Shown: positions 19,773-31,711, numbered from the stretch's first letter. The stretch is DNA of 64,000 nucleotides from Rhyzopertha dominica (GCA_025024175.1 QCXZ01000064.1:12586001-12650000); one strand, 5' to 3'. The notes: generated by a model from the letters alone, not told the origin. A program made the numbers and translations.

Positions 19773-20400
19773 AGACACAGTGTTCAGTTTTGAAATATTA
19801 GCAACCCAGCCTATTTAAATTTTCCAGTAGCTTGCGGCGTTACCATTTTGAAGCAATTTTACTGAAACACAAAAAAATGTCATTTTAGAATATCGAAGTT
19901 TTTTGTAGATACTAACATGAAGGTTCGAAGTAATTGTAATTTGTAAAACAATCTATTAATCCCCTCTGCTTGTGTAGGAGAACGCAAATCCAGATAATTT
20001 TTAACCTGACGATTTTTTAAAGAACCCTTCCTTTCTGCTGTTATCGAAGAATTGTTTATGAAGTAGGATTTGCTTACTGTGAACAAGAAAAGTCACTCAT
20101 TTTCAATTCGACAAACTAAAGTAATTGAAAAAAAACAAAGATAAGCAACAATAAATATTTTAATTTAAAAGATCCTACAAATTCAATGCTAAGAAGCTTC
20201 ATCGACCGATACACAACTATTAGGAAATTGAAAATTCAATAAATGATTTGTTACTTTAATTATTTAAAACAATGGTGGAAGCTAGTTGTATCCATAAAAA
20301 ATAATCATAAGTCCATGATAAAGAAATCATTACAAAGTTTAATAATTTTACTCACAACTATGTAATTACAATCTTTACATCATGACGCAATAATTTTCGA
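19773..20400. other. Spacer, AT-rich
   Basis: No gene or repeat recognised. Confidence 0.4.
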
Positions 20401-20445
20401 GGAATTTATTAAAGGTTCCTACGCTATCCGTCGTCCCAGTCGGTC

Positions 20446-20646
20446 TCAAGCAATTTCGCATCGAGATTTTATAAATATAATCTCCTCGTCGTCCTGGTAA
20501 TGGCTTCCTCTCATTACCTCCTCAAGTTTATTAAACAAATTGGAATCGCTGAAAGCTGCAGGGTCAGAGTAGGGCGAATGTTCCGCGTCAACTTTTTCAG
20601 TTTCCTTTCGTTCGCGGTCACCGGATATGGAATTTAGACACTTTTT
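20446..20646 (-). CDS. Possible terminal exon of an unknown minus-strand gene
   Basis: The open frame encodes CLNSISGDRERKETEKVD, then SPYSDPAAFSDSNLFNKLEE and DDEEIIFIKS, ending with a TGA. Codon-like composition and local GC are higher than in the flanks, and an AATAAA follows the stop by about 50 nt in the same direction (near 20405-20412). That pattern suits a 3' terminal exon. The upstream boundary is uncertain and no upstream exon was found. The product is not recognised: a polar, acidic tail without cysteines patterned as a domain. Confidence 0.35.
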   Translation of the reverse strand, partial: KKCLNSISGDRERKETEKVDAEHSPYSDPAAFSDSNLFNKLEEVMRGSHYQDDEEIIFIKSRCEIA

Positions 20647-20659
20647 ATACACAATTGCT

Positions 20660-21172
20660 TATACGTTATACGTGAATAAAATGAGCAGATTATGTTAGTT
20701 TTAATAGGTAAATGGATATATGAATAAAAATCGGTTGTACTGTCTGTATTGCTAAAACCATTTAGATTTTTTGCGCACATTTCGTACAGAGCAAGATAGT
20801 TAATTCAAGTGTGCTATGTAAATTGTCGTTGTTGATGTATAACATAAGTTTTGTAAGTGAGAACTATGGCCCTTAGCGTCATCAAGCAAGGGTTGAATGA
20901 CCATAGCAGATGTTTATTTATTAAATAAATTTTGTTATTCAATCGCGAATAAATTTGCTTGGTCTGACAAAATCTGCGATTTCTAAATATTTCGATGAAA
21001 AAATAAAATAATAACGGTTATTTTAAGAAATAAGTGACAAAGCTATTTTTGTATTCTAAAATTTTGCAGTTAACGGATAAGACCGTCGGTCGTCACTAGG
21101 CAAGGTGGCTGCCCAAAAAATACGGATTATATGGTTAGGTAATACCTACATAAAAAAACTGCTGCAAATTGA
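20660..21172. other. Spacer, AT-rich
   Basis: No gene or repeat recognised. Confidence 0.35.
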
Positions 21173-21926
21173 ATCAATACTTCCACATCCAATTGTCAAA
21201 TGACATTTGCGTTTTTATTTCTTATACTATACGATTATTGGTAATCAGGTTTTGAGCATTTTTTTCTCTCTACGCATTATTTCTAAGACACACAGTCCTC
21301 ATGATATTAGCAAAAATATATACATTTTTAAAATGGGTTTTTTCCAAATAACTCGTAAATTATTAACCTAACAAAAAAATACAAGAGTGCTTTCTGATCA
21401 GCAATTTGATTTTCTATATAATACAAAAATTTTAAAAAAAAATCGTACGAGCAGGGTCCAAAATAGGTTTTTTGGTAATATTTCGAAAATGTCAAAATTT
21501 TGGATAAATTTTCTAAGGCACTTTTTGTGAGAAATTTATAAGAACGAATAATACTCGCAGTTATACTACTAATCACATATACTGAAACGAAAAAAAAATA
21601 ATTAAAAATTTGCAAAAAGGGTAGTTACCCCCCAATTTCGCCCCCTTCCCGATACCCTACTTATCCCACAAACAATAGGTCGCTTTGGGTAGTTGAGATT
21701 TTACGTTTGCCAAATTTCAAGTTCATGTATTAAGTCTTTCGAAAGTTATTGTGTCCACAAACAAAACCACAGACACACAGACATACGGACAAGAAATTTA
21801 TTTTTGCCCAAATTTTGTTTTTTTTGCAACTTCGACCATTTTAAAGCGAATGAGCAAATAAAAAATTTTGAAATTTTTTTTCGCGATACAATACCTTCCA
21901 TCCGTTGGATGTGGAAGTATCAAAAA
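21173..21926. mobile_element. Non-autonomous element of about 750 bp with inverted ends
   Basis: The ends are ATCAATACTTCCACATCCAA (21173) and the inverse of TTGGATGTGGAAGTAT (21905-21920). The interior is AT-rich and contains GTGTCCACAAACAAAACC followed by ACAGACACACAGACATACGG, a motif seen near the ends of several insect repeats. No transposase is seen. The superfamily is not assigned. Confidence 0.6.
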
Positions 21927-22551
21927 TCATAGTTTTTTAAATTGTTTATTGGTTATAAGGATTATCATAATAATTAAAACTTACGTGAGCTGATTGGCAA
22001 AAAATGTTTAACTTTATGATCGAGTGTTGCATTATACTTGCCTATGTGGCGAAATTTCGGTTTGAGTATCTGAAGGATGCTACCGACACCGCCATCAGCC
22101 TTCTTTGGGTTTTTGTCTCCGTATGTTCTAATTAGGTTTTTTAGCGGTTTTTTACTATTTTTTAGCCATATACCTAGTTTTCATAATTTATTCTGAAGTT
22201 CTTTCTTGCCTTATAATTTTTTTGTATCTGGCTTAGTTTTCTTTAATAAAAAAATTAAATTCCTGAACATAACTAGAGAAGCTGATCGACAGTAAAATGG
22301 AATTGCACAATAGTGGCCTTTTAGAATAGCAAGCTTTAGTTTAGCAACATCTTTCATTGTATTAAATATTAATATACAAAGTTTATGAAACAATTTTCAT
22401 GAACCGTGGAGGTTTTATTATAAATGCATTACCTATTCAAAATCAGCTTAGTAAGTATAAAAACAAGACAGCATCAGTAATTTTTTTAAGAAAAAACAAT
22501 AAATTATTATATTACTGAATATTTAAAGAAACTTCCACTGCTTTGAATTAA

Positions 22552-22830
22552 TCAATTTATGCGTTTTCCTTTCATTAACATTTCAGGACAGTTGAGTAGT
22601 ATTAATTCAATGAAGAAATCGTCTTTATTTTCTACTAATCCTGTATATACCATCGTTTTCATACGACACCCCAAAGAAATAAAATCCAGGGCAGTTAAAA
22701 TATGGGAATCTTCTGCCCAGTTTATGGAATCCTCTTCTCCCTTGCCTATCCACCTTTGAAGAAACAGTTCGCGTAACCACCTACAAACGTGAAAAGTACA
22801 CACATATTTTAGCGTAGACATAAATGCACC
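22552..22830 (-). pseudogene. Transposase C-terminal fragment (Tc1/mariner-like)
   Basis: The minus-strand frame reads RWIGKGEEDSINWAEDSH, ILTALDFISLGCRMKTMVYT and VENKDDFFIELI. This aligns by eye with the family motif in which a W-I-G-R-G-G, S-I-N-W, S-P-D-L-T-P-L-D-F and F-L-W-G series is followed by K-x-x-V-Y. Catalytic residues are partly changed, so it is dead. Confidence 0.7.
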
Positions 22831-23162
22831 TCATTTACAAAAATTGTGGAGTTATTAAGAAATGTATGGTTAGGCAACCCGCACGGTGGGTGAAACGAAA
22901 ATTTTGTTTAAGTATGGATTTTATTCTCACCACAGTGTCGTGGGAATTAAACATTCCATTCCGTTTAAAAAAGAGTTTTATCACCCATAAAATTATATTT
23001 AAAAACTGCCTATTTGCTTAGTATTATATACCTTATACAATGCATATGTGCATCAGTTTTTTATGATCGTTGGGAACAGCTCCTGCATCTTAAAAAATTA
23101 AAACAGTTCACCTATAAATCAAAACACGTACTTTGTATATTAAGTAACGTTGTGTAGTTTGC

Positions 23163-23190
23163 ACAAGCAAATTATTATTATTATTATTAC
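23163..23190 (+). repeat. (ATT)n microsatellite
   Basis: A short run of ATT units near 23174-23190. It carries no further information. Confidence 0.7.
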
Positions 23191-23204
23191 TTACATTTGA
23201 AAGG

Positions 23205-23375
23205 CAAGTAGAACAGTAAGTTGGTGGAAAATCTTTATAAAACCATCAAATTCGCAACTATAACTTGATCTGCAACCTTCGGTACAGTATATTGTGCTTA
23301 TATGTATAGTAATTAATTAAATAATTAAGAAATCAACGGCGCCTTCGTTGCGTGAATCAGTTATAGAAATTTTGC
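23205..23375. repeat. Interspersed repeat, copy 2
   Basis: It shares GGAAAATCTTTATAAA, TTGATCTGCAACCTTC and GTGAATCAGTTATAGAAA with 39815-40029, and its second half with 8563-8706. It lies between the transposase fragment at 22.55 kb and another repeat copy, so it may be an internal part of a larger decayed transposon. Confidence 0.7.
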
Positions 23376-23380
23376 TTCAA

Positions 23381-23636
23381 GGAAAAATAGCCGAACCAAA
23401 CAAAATTTGTTAACAAGTAAACATAGATTATAATGAGTTTATTTTAGATTAAAATTGTATTGCAACTTTTTGAGAAAGAAACAATAATCCATTGATATGA
23501 CATATTACCTAGCGGCAAAGTTACGTACTTCATTATATTTTAATGAAATTTGTTTAAAAAATGTACCGCAAGATTCTAGCACTATTAATTTCCAAGATAC
23601 AGCCGCTGTCCAGCCTTAATTGATCACACTGTATAA
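23381..23636. repeat. Direct-repeat family, copy A
   Basis: It matches 24490-24900 in the same orientation: AAAAATAGCCGAACC, AGATTATAAT, TAGCGGCAAAGTTACGTACT, GATTCTAGCAC and TAATTTCCAA. A fainter relative lies near 33740-33830. It probably represents one end of a decayed Tc1/mariner-like element. Confidence 0.75.
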
Positions 23637-23689
23637 TAGAAAAAATCAAAAAATTATCAATGATCCTCAAAATGTCGGCCGTTGCTGGC

Positions 23690-24240
23690 AAATCGTTGAT
23701 CTAACTTAACCTAACAAGTCTAATTTATTAGGCTTTTTAGAACACGTGACTTTTGAGCGACTGCCAGGGGGCAAATTTCAAAACGATGCAGCTTCTAGCG
23801 CGCTGTCATAGAAACCCCATTACTTAATGCCAACGTCAGTCGCTAGAGCTGGGACATTCGATTAAATTCAAATCGTTCAATCAATCGCGTAGATTCGGAT
23901 CATTCGAGTCGTTCATAAGGATCGTGAATTGTAAGTGACAGCCGACAGCGGTGTCTCCTGTCTCGCCACAGCATATAAATATGCTGTCATGCTGTTTTCT
24001 CGTCGTGTGCTGTCGTCAGCCGTTAACCATGTACGACGCACGAACGACGCTGATTCATTAGCTGTGAGCCAAATCAAGGCAAGAGTCATTCAATTTGAAC
24101 GACTTGGTCATGAAGGACCCAACTCTATCAGCCATGCGTCCGTTTCCACGGTTTCGCAGGCGCGTCCCATGCGTGCGCTTTTTGCCCCCTGGACGCTATA
24201 TTGGATGACGTAATCTTAAAAAGCCTAATTGAATAATAAC
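23690..24240. mobile_element. Element of about 550 bp with inverted ends and GC-rich core
   Basis: The left end has TTATTAGGCTTTTTAGAAC and the right end has TCTTAAAAAGCCTAATTGAA, which are inverted. The core is GC-richer than its surroundings and contains CAGCATATAAATATGCTG (23969-23986), an 8-bp inverted repeat with a TATA-like centre. The plus-strand open frame 23935-24213 has no known motif. The class is unknown. Confidence 0.5.
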
Positions 24241-24271
24241 GTTTGACTTTTTTTAATATAACCTACTTTAG

Positions 24272-24476
24272 CCAGCCTAGCTGGTCCAGTGGGTAGCGCG
24301 AAGCGCGTCTGCCTATGGCCAGGGAGGCTGCGGGTTCGAGTCCCGCCTAGGGCATGGATGTTGTGAATGTTTAATAATACTAATTAATGTAATGTATACA
24401 ATTTATAATAAAGACACACGTAATGACCTAGCTAATAGTCAGAAAGTTGATTGGGCTATTAACAAATTTAAAAAAA
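24272..24476 (+). mobile_element. tRNA-derived SINE with target-site duplication
   Basis: A Pol III A box (TGGTCCAGTGG) and B box (GGTTCGAGTCC) are spaced as in a tRNA, with a paired T arm (GCGGG/CCCGC). The acceptor stem pairs poorly, so it is not a working tRNA. A 3' body of about 125 bp ends in an A-rich tail. TAACCTACTTTA flanks it on both sides (about 24260-24271 and 24477-24488), a target-site duplication typical of LINE-driven insertion. The insertion split copy B of the direct-repeat family. Confidence 0.85.
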
Positions 24477-24489
24477 TAACCTACTTTAA

Positions 24490-24900
24490 TTTCAAGGGAA
24501 AAAATAGCCGAACCCAAGGACGGGTTCGCAATTTTTTTAATATAACCAAAAATGAAGAAAAATATCGACCCCCGATTATTTGATCAAATATAAAATTTTC
24601 TTAAATAACGCCTCCCATTGTCACAAAACAAATTAATAAAATTTGTGAAAAATTAAACATGCCTAGATTATAATATGAGTCTATTTTAGACTAACATTGT
24701 ATTGTAACCTTTTGGGGAAAGAAACGATCCTTTGATATGTCACATTAAATGCGCCAACTAGCGGCAAAGTTACGTACTTCATAGTATTTTACATGAAATC
24801 TGTGAGTCCATATTTGTCTAAAAAAAATTACCGCAGGATTCTAGCACAATTAATTTCCAAAATGCAGCCGCTGTTCATCATTAACTGATCACCCTGAATA
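24490..24900. repeat. Direct-repeat family, copy B
   Basis: It matches 23381-23636 but has extra internal sequence (for example CCCAAGGACGGGTTCGC near 24513 and GCGCCAACTAGCGGC near 24751). It ends close to ACTGATCACCCTGAAT, parallel to TTGATCACACTGTAT in copy A. Confidence 0.75.
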
Positions 24901-26266
24901 TAGCCATACTTCAAGTACCTATGTTAATCTAGTTATTCGTTACCCCTGGTTACGCAAAATACTTAAGCGAAGGTTTATATTATGTAGTTACATCAGGTAT
25001 TGATCACCGTTATCGGTATCTTTTCCATATAAATTGAGCCACGGTCAAACACGATACTAATACTCTAGAAAGGGAGAGAATGGAAGCCCTGTTATGCAAG
25101 CTGGCTGAAATAACATCGGCTTCGCATAACGCGAATACCCGACCATATATCGCCGCACAAGTGCTGATAAAACGAGCATAATAGGAGAATTATGCACTGG
25201 GAAATTCGCGACTGAAAGAGAAAATGGAACTGATACTGTAGAGATTGACGGCAATCTAGCCCAGACCATTCCCAGACGATTGAGTGGTGAGATTCTGAGA
25301 TGTGTGACGTCTGCGTCCTAGAGGTTTAATTGATGAAATGATAATGAAAAACCTAATTTATTTTAACGACGGACATAAAGTTGCCAGATGAAAAGGAATG
25401 GAAAAGAAAAACAATCTCAATGTAATATACACAGCGTTCATTTATAATTATATAAAGCAAACGACAACAAACCACTCTCAAATCTTGCCAATTNATTCCT
25501 GTAGTTCGACTGTGTACAATTAAAATAAGATAAATGCTTTTGACTCCATTCTGTGAGAACTGTTCAGTACAGTCTAAATGGGTCACTCATTATTTTGTAT
25601 CTTGGGAGTTGGGAGCTGTCTAATACTAAAGAGACGAAGTACGAAATTCCAACAAGTCAGTTTATTAATATCCATCTCTTATAGTAGACGTTTAGAAAAA
25701 GTGTACGTTACTTAAAAGAATAAAACGTGCCGACGAAAATCATGCAGATATCTTTCCATGAACAAGAACAGCAAAAATATATACGTGATCATACTTAAAA
25801 GGGCCCACACGGAGCTTTCGACAGTCTTACGAACCTGGAAACGCATCGCGTGATGTCACAGCAGTGGCCGATATCGTTGTGTAGCAGTAAATAGGAAACT
25901 GAAGCCGCTCAGGCCTTTTTCTCAAAACCCTAATAAAACTGCGACACCTTCGAAAGAAAAAATATGAATAAAATGTGCTACAAGAAAATCCGTGACGTCA
26001 TAAACTTATCTGCATTTGTTTAGGCGTGGCGTGGCATTTAAAATTACGCCACTTTTAAGCATGAGCGGAGTTATACTGTATTTACCCTCACACGGGTATC
26101 TGTAATACGTAACTATAACATAACACGGGAAATATAGAAAAATTTTTGTTGTGAAATTTTGATACAAATGATGGACATGTAAATTATACAGTATCTATAT
26201 AGGTAAGCATAGAAAAAAAGATATATATAAACCACAAAGGTAACATAAGAAGTTTAAAATGCATGT
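24901..26266. other. Spacer with one GC-richer unidentified stretch
   Basis: From 25050 to 25320 the composition is more balanced. Plus-strand frames read MEALLCKLAEITSASHNANT and, after a frame change, GELCTGKFATERENG and DGNLAQTIPRRLSGEI. They are broken by stops and I do not recognise them. An N is near 25494. The remainder is AT-rich. Confidence 0.3.
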
Positions 26267-26370
26267 CTATGCTGTGCTGTCTACACCTCAACCAACTGCA
26301 GATAGATCTATTTCGCTGTAATTACAGCTCATCAGTGCAGTTTAGGTCTAGTGTAGACAGCACGGCATAG
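26267..26370. mobile_element. Short inverted-end element (104 bp)
   Basis: CTATGCTGTGCTGTCTACAC at 26267-26286 is inverted as GTGTAGACAGCACGGCATAG at 26351-26370. The middle has no coding content. It may be a small MITE or one end of a larger one. Confidence 0.65.
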
Positions 26371-26405
26371 AACTGGTTTACTTATATATCAAAGCAATGG
26401 TATGA

Positions 26406-26637
26406 TATAAGTAAGAATTTAGGATGGCAATGCCATCTGTCAGCATTACACTGACATGCTAGCAAAAAGTGCTGTGGGGGCCTGCTGTCAAATTAAAGTA
26501 TGCAGTTGCATGCCAATTTCTCGGGCTACAGGTCACTTCCTTTAGGAAATAGTACCCGTTATGGCAGCTAGGTGGCTTTGTCATCATGTCAGTGTAATGC
26601 TGACAGATGGCATTGCCATCCTAAATTCTTACTTATA
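26406..26637. mobile_element. MITE with perfect 53-bp terminal inverted repeats
   Basis: Positions 26406-26458 are the exact reverse complement of 26585-26637, starting TATAAGTAAGAATTTAGGAT and ending ACACTGACATG. The 126-bp middle is unrelated. Identity over 53 bp implies a young insertion. No open frame. Confidence 0.85.
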
Positions 26638-29600
26638 AACATAAGAAAACATTTAAAACTAAGTAATAACAAGAAAAATGAAAAATATCCGCGTAAATAA
26701 AAGTATAGTAAGTACAGGTAATGAAGATTATCAACTTTTTATAAAAGCACTAGCATAGAAATACACTAAAATATATCACTACTAGTTCAATACACTACTT
26801 TCAAAACAGTACACCTCACTCAATAGCACTTTGAACACTTTAGATCACTTCGTTCGCTTGTCCTTCGCTGGCATCACCGCTATATTCAAATCACACTAAC
26901 TCCGCGCGCTATTCGCCGCGTTTATATACCGAACGATGAAAATCCTCGAATGTTTCCCACATCAAAACAGTATTATTATACTAATACTTCCTTTGGTAGG
27001 CAATGGTTGTCATGGTTACAGAGTAATATAAGGGTTTATATTAAGCTAAAATTGAGAAAGGTACAATGTCACAATGGTTTCCTAAACGAGCAACAAATCA
27101 CACATGCCGACGATATAAAAAACAAATGTTATTTTGGAAACGAATTTAAACTTAAATGATTTAAATACTACAAATCACTTTGCAATCTTGGAGGAATTTA
27201 GCAATTCTGTACTTGCCTTATAGAATTGATGTTTTATAATATAATTTTCCTTAGAAAAAAGCGCCTACTGTGAATGTATGAGAATGACATAAATACTATA
27301 AGAACCAGTTGCTCTAAGCCTGGTTAATCAGAACCCCTGGTTATTAACACACAGTTAAACAGCCGTTGCCACTGGCAGCCCCAATGATGATTACTACTTT
27401 ACGTAGTACGATGATTAATCCAGAGAGTGCCTTTGCACCATATTTTTTTATTTGGTGGACCGCAAGCTTTTTGCAATTAAAAAGTTTTACGAAAAGGGAT
27501 CTATTTTTGAAAAGCACATTAAGTTAGCTTTTAAAAAAATCTCACCTGGTTAAAATGCACTATTTCAAGGCAAATGTGTTTGAAATTTCCTCTGAAGATT
27601 AAAATTTCAGGTATGCCATTTATGTACTTTATCACTATTGTGGATTCACTTTAATTTAAAATTAGTTCAATTTTAGTTTAACTTGGGGTGAGCAAAATGT
27701 GACTGCTTATGCAAAGCAGACGAATTTATCACTTTAAGGCTGTTATTTAGATATTTCGATAATAGTCACATTGTTCATTCCGTACAACAGAATACGTTCT
27801 TAAATTACATTAAAGTGGAGCATGAACGGCCTCGCAAGAAACCAGTATATCCCATTTCTTAAATTAAAGTGTGAGTATTAATCCACCATGCGCGGTACAT
27901 TCTTGGTCAGAGCTGATTTTTCAACATGACATAGGTATCTGAAATTTAAATCTGCAAAGAAAATATCAAACTCATTTATCTCTGAAACGGTGTATTTTAG
28001 CGACCCTCAACATAAGTCTATTTTGAAAAATTAATTCGGTTTTTAAAAATTAATGCCTTTTCGTACAATTTTTGCGTGCAAAAAAGGCTACAGCTCAGCG
28101 AACAAGAAAATATGGTGTACTGGCGCCTTCTGGATTTAGTGCAAAATGGATCACATTTTCGTAATTGGCAATATCGAAAACCACTATATTCGAAATTTGA
28201 CAAAAATATCATTTACATTGTGCCGACTATACTTAAAAGTTGAAATTAAAAAAAGGGTGCCACAACTTTTTAACGAAAAAAAATGTACTAAAATAAATTT
28301 CATTAAATCATTGTATTTTGGGCTAAACAACCTACCCTCATTGCAATATGGCCCATTCTTTACATAACACCCTGTATCTAAATCTACAATAATCATATTT
28401 TATATTACAATTGAAGCTAACAGATGCACTTGGGTATTAATATTAATTAGTAGGTACTATGATGGCGGCAAAGTTATGCCACACATGCGAAAGAAAGTTT
28501 GCCCCGGAAAAAATCCGTACAAGATAGTCAATTTATTTTACGTTTTTACAAATAGTATAATAAGTCAATTAGGTATTTTTATGGAATAGCTAGAGCTACT
28601 GCAATATTAAATTTACCCGAAACTGCTGTCGTATCAATAACGGTCCAATTACGGTATGTATAGGTACACAATATGAAATTGCGTTCACAACAGTTTGCAT
28701 GTTATGTAAACATAAAAATTTTAGCGTAAAGGTAATCAAATCGTCAAATTTTAAATTAATTGCTTAAACACAAAATGCTTTGCCAGACGACGTGTTATCA
28801 ACGTTCTGTGTTTTTTACTTTTATTGACAATTTAAAGCGCCTTATTCTTCGTATAGCGCCCAAATATTGCAATGTTTTTAAGGGTGAAGTGCAATAAATC
28901 TTATGCATTTTTCTTATGTTTTTTGGATTCAACTCCTACAATACTTTACATGCAAAATTGATTTTACGTCTACACATTCTAATGTTCAATTCCAAGGGCA
29001 TTGCGTTTTATTTTTTCCAAAATTTTATAGATAAGCCGAAATATACGCATATTACGCAAATGCTAAAACAAAAGTCGCTTTTTAACAAAAATTTTACGGA
29101 GAAATTAAAAATACGCAATGCAGTGCCCTAGAGATTTGTATACAGAACAACATATCAAAAAATTGGAGCAGTGGCTTTAAAATTGGCTTCTCTGGACGTA
29201 AAATCGTTTTACATGTAATAGCATGGGCAGAAACGGGCTACCCTACACCCTTAAAAGACAAAAGTACCCGCCGCGCCGCGCCGCAGACACTGGACAATTA
29301 CGTCCAATAGTCTCCAGTCTCGTCACCAGTCTTAAATTTTTCCAACCAAGGAAAACATTATAAGATGCGTTGTGCGAAAACCTTTAAAAATAAATCTGTC
29401 CATTTAATTAGGGGGTATATCACAATTACGTTGTTTTAACACTATATCAGTGTTGCATAGATACCTATACTATGTCATATCAATACAAATTTGATTTTGG
29501 TACAAAATAATCTAAAGCTCGGTGTATATTGATAGAAATAGGTAGGAATTTAAAATTTTAGTATACGATGTTATTTATACCCCCATGACGAATAACTAAG

Positions 29601-30370
29601 ATATTAAACGTCAGAAATCTCTTCTCCCAGCCAAAATTTCTGGGCACGCCACTGTACGATGCTGACAATGTTTGGGTCAAAGACGATTATAAAATCGTCT
29701 TTGGTTTGGGTATAAGCGTTGTCTGAATATTATTTAGACAACGGTATAAGATTAGCTTCGCATTGACCTCGGGTTTTCGCTAGATGATAGCTTATGGTCT
29801 GTATTCTGTATGTCTTACCCCGCATCTTAAATTCTCTTTTTTTACACATTTCATATGCTGCTTCATGGATGTTATTGAACGTGATTTTGGATTACGAGTA
29901 TGACAACGCATGTAAAATTTGAATTAAGAATGTGAAAGACATGTAGCTACATAAAAGTATGATATTAAACACTAATCTCTGGCAGGTGGGTTGCGCTGGC
30001 TACACCCGTGTACATGGGTTTTGATTAATTTTTCAGCTAAGTCAAGAATAAAGACGTGGCTACGCTGTAGCATATCAAGACAGGATTTCGCAGTTTCTAT
30101 TTGCAAATAAAAAATATAAAACTTGTACTTTATATTTTTATATCTAACTAATACTCTTGTTTATGCAGTGTGTCCCTGCATTATGGGGGCAACCTCTCGG
30201 AATCTGAAATTGGTGCCAAAATAAAAATAATAGTAGTTTATACAGTATAACTTTTTTTTAAATAACGCCCGCCTACTGACATAGTGACTCAAATATTTTA
30301 ACCCTTAACTTTAAAACGGTTAAGTATTTTTTCAAAAATATGTGTTGTTTCAATCTTTGGGCCTTGTTAA
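26638..30370. other. Long AT-rich spacer with repeat-like pieces
   Basis: No gene is recognised. The stretch ending near 28375 with CATAACACCCTGTATC looks like a Tc1/mariner-type terminus. A GC run (CCGCGCCGCGCCGC) lies near 29270-29283. Short open frames at 26950, 28146 and 28916 are AT-rich and featureless. Confidence 0.35.
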
Positions 30371-30848
30371 CAAAAGAGATACTCTTTGTTCATGCGGCTA
30401 AAATTGACCCTTTCCAAGAAAATTGCAGTTGAATGTTAGGATTCACATTTTCACTGATGCTTAACTAAATCATCTTTATCAAATTGACCCTGATAAAATA
30501 ATAAAACTGTGTTTGATGTCACTGTTTCATTGATATTTTGACAAAAAATTGTAAAAAATCTGAAATAATAATAATGGAATGTATGTAAATGAGTACGCTG
30601 GTATACTCATTGATATGAATAATATTCCATTATTAATATTTCAGAATTTTTGCAACAAATAATGTAAAGTATTGTCAAAATGTTAATGCAACAGTGACAT
30701 CAAACACAGTTTTATTATTTGTCTCGGTCAGTTTGATAAAAGAAATGATTTAGTTAAGCACTGAAAATATGTGAATCCTAACATTTAACCGCAATTTTCT
30801 CTGAAATGGTCAACTTTAGCCGCATGAAAAAAGAAATACTCTTTATTA
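30371..30848. mobile_element. Hairpin MITE (about 478 bp)
   Basis: The two halves are inverted copies around a centre near 30600 (GAGTACGCTGGTATACTC). The left arm includes TCATGCGGCTAAAATTGACC, AATGTTAGGATTCACAT and GTTTGATGTCACTGTT; the right arm holds their inverses with a few changes. No coding content. Confidence 0.85.
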
Positions 30849-30850
30849 TT

Positions 30851-30986
30851 AAGATGTATTTAATAAGTATAAGTGGATATAGCAGTCGCATTTTATTATA
30901 TTAAAGTCGATATCCCATTAATTGCGAAGACTTTAATATAATACAAAGCGACTGCTATATCCATTTAACGTATTAAATACATCTTA
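30851..30986. mobile_element. Second hairpin MITE adjacent to the first (136 bp)
   Basis: Arms of about 60 bp: AAGATGTATTTAATAAG, GGATATAGCAGTCGC and ATATTAAAGTC on the left, with GACTTTAATATAATAC, GCGACTGCTATATCC and AAATACATCTT on the right. The loop is GATATCCCATTAATTGC-like. It abuts the larger hairpin. Confidence 0.85.
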
Positions 30987-31711
30987 ATATCTATATACAT
31001 CTTAATATATAATGACATATAGATACGAATTAAAGATATTTCGCATCTCCATAACTTATGTTTTATTTTTAAGATATGAATAGGTAAATAAACTACTTAT
31101 GGCTTGATAGGTCAATATTTTCGTTTCACTTCAATCGAAATATTTGTTTGGGTTTAATAGCGACACACAGCTAATTACTTTTAACAAGTACCTATTACAC
31201 TTGCATGCTTTAGTTAAGTTTTATCACACCTGACTTAGGCTTGATAGATCAGAAATTGGCATGTAAAATCAACACAATACACAAACAATTTTGCAACATT
31301 CTTGATTTTATTTATATTATATTTCTACCTCATATTAGTAACAGATAGTAAAAAAATCCACAATTTTTTACGCAAAACTCAATTCCAATAGCAAAAAACA
31401 CCATATCTTCGCGCCAAAGCAGATCCGCATGTGCATGGGATATCGCGGCTATTATCGATCAACCCCAAATAAAAACAAGCCGGTGTCCTAAATAGCACGA
31501 GCGTTTGCAGAAAACCAAAAGGTACGTCGATTCAGTGCTAAAATGACCGTGGTTCTCCACAACGTCCGGCATCCGACGTCCATCTTATTACAAACAATAA
31601 GACCAGAATAGAACCCGCTTGGTATCGTTAAAAACATTAGTCCGTGCGAAAACAGCCAGCGTCGTGGCGCATCAACTGTTAATCAAGGCCCTCCTCGCTA
31701 TCAGAGACAAG
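30987..31711 (+). promoter_or_regulatory. Upstream region and 5' UTR of second INAF gene
   Basis: GC and CpG content rise from about 31400 towards the start codon, as expected for a promoter or 5' UTR. An open frame extends upstream of the chosen ATG without a good start codon and is treated as UTR. Confidence 0.35.

Noticed and set aside
24279..24355. Functional tRNA gene
   Set aside because: The A and B boxes are present but the acceptor stem has mismatches, and the unit has a SINE body, A-rich tail and target duplication.
31619..31711. Longer N-terminus for the second INAF protein
   Set aside because: The extension begins at a TTG and has no counterpart in the paralogue; treated as 5' UTR.
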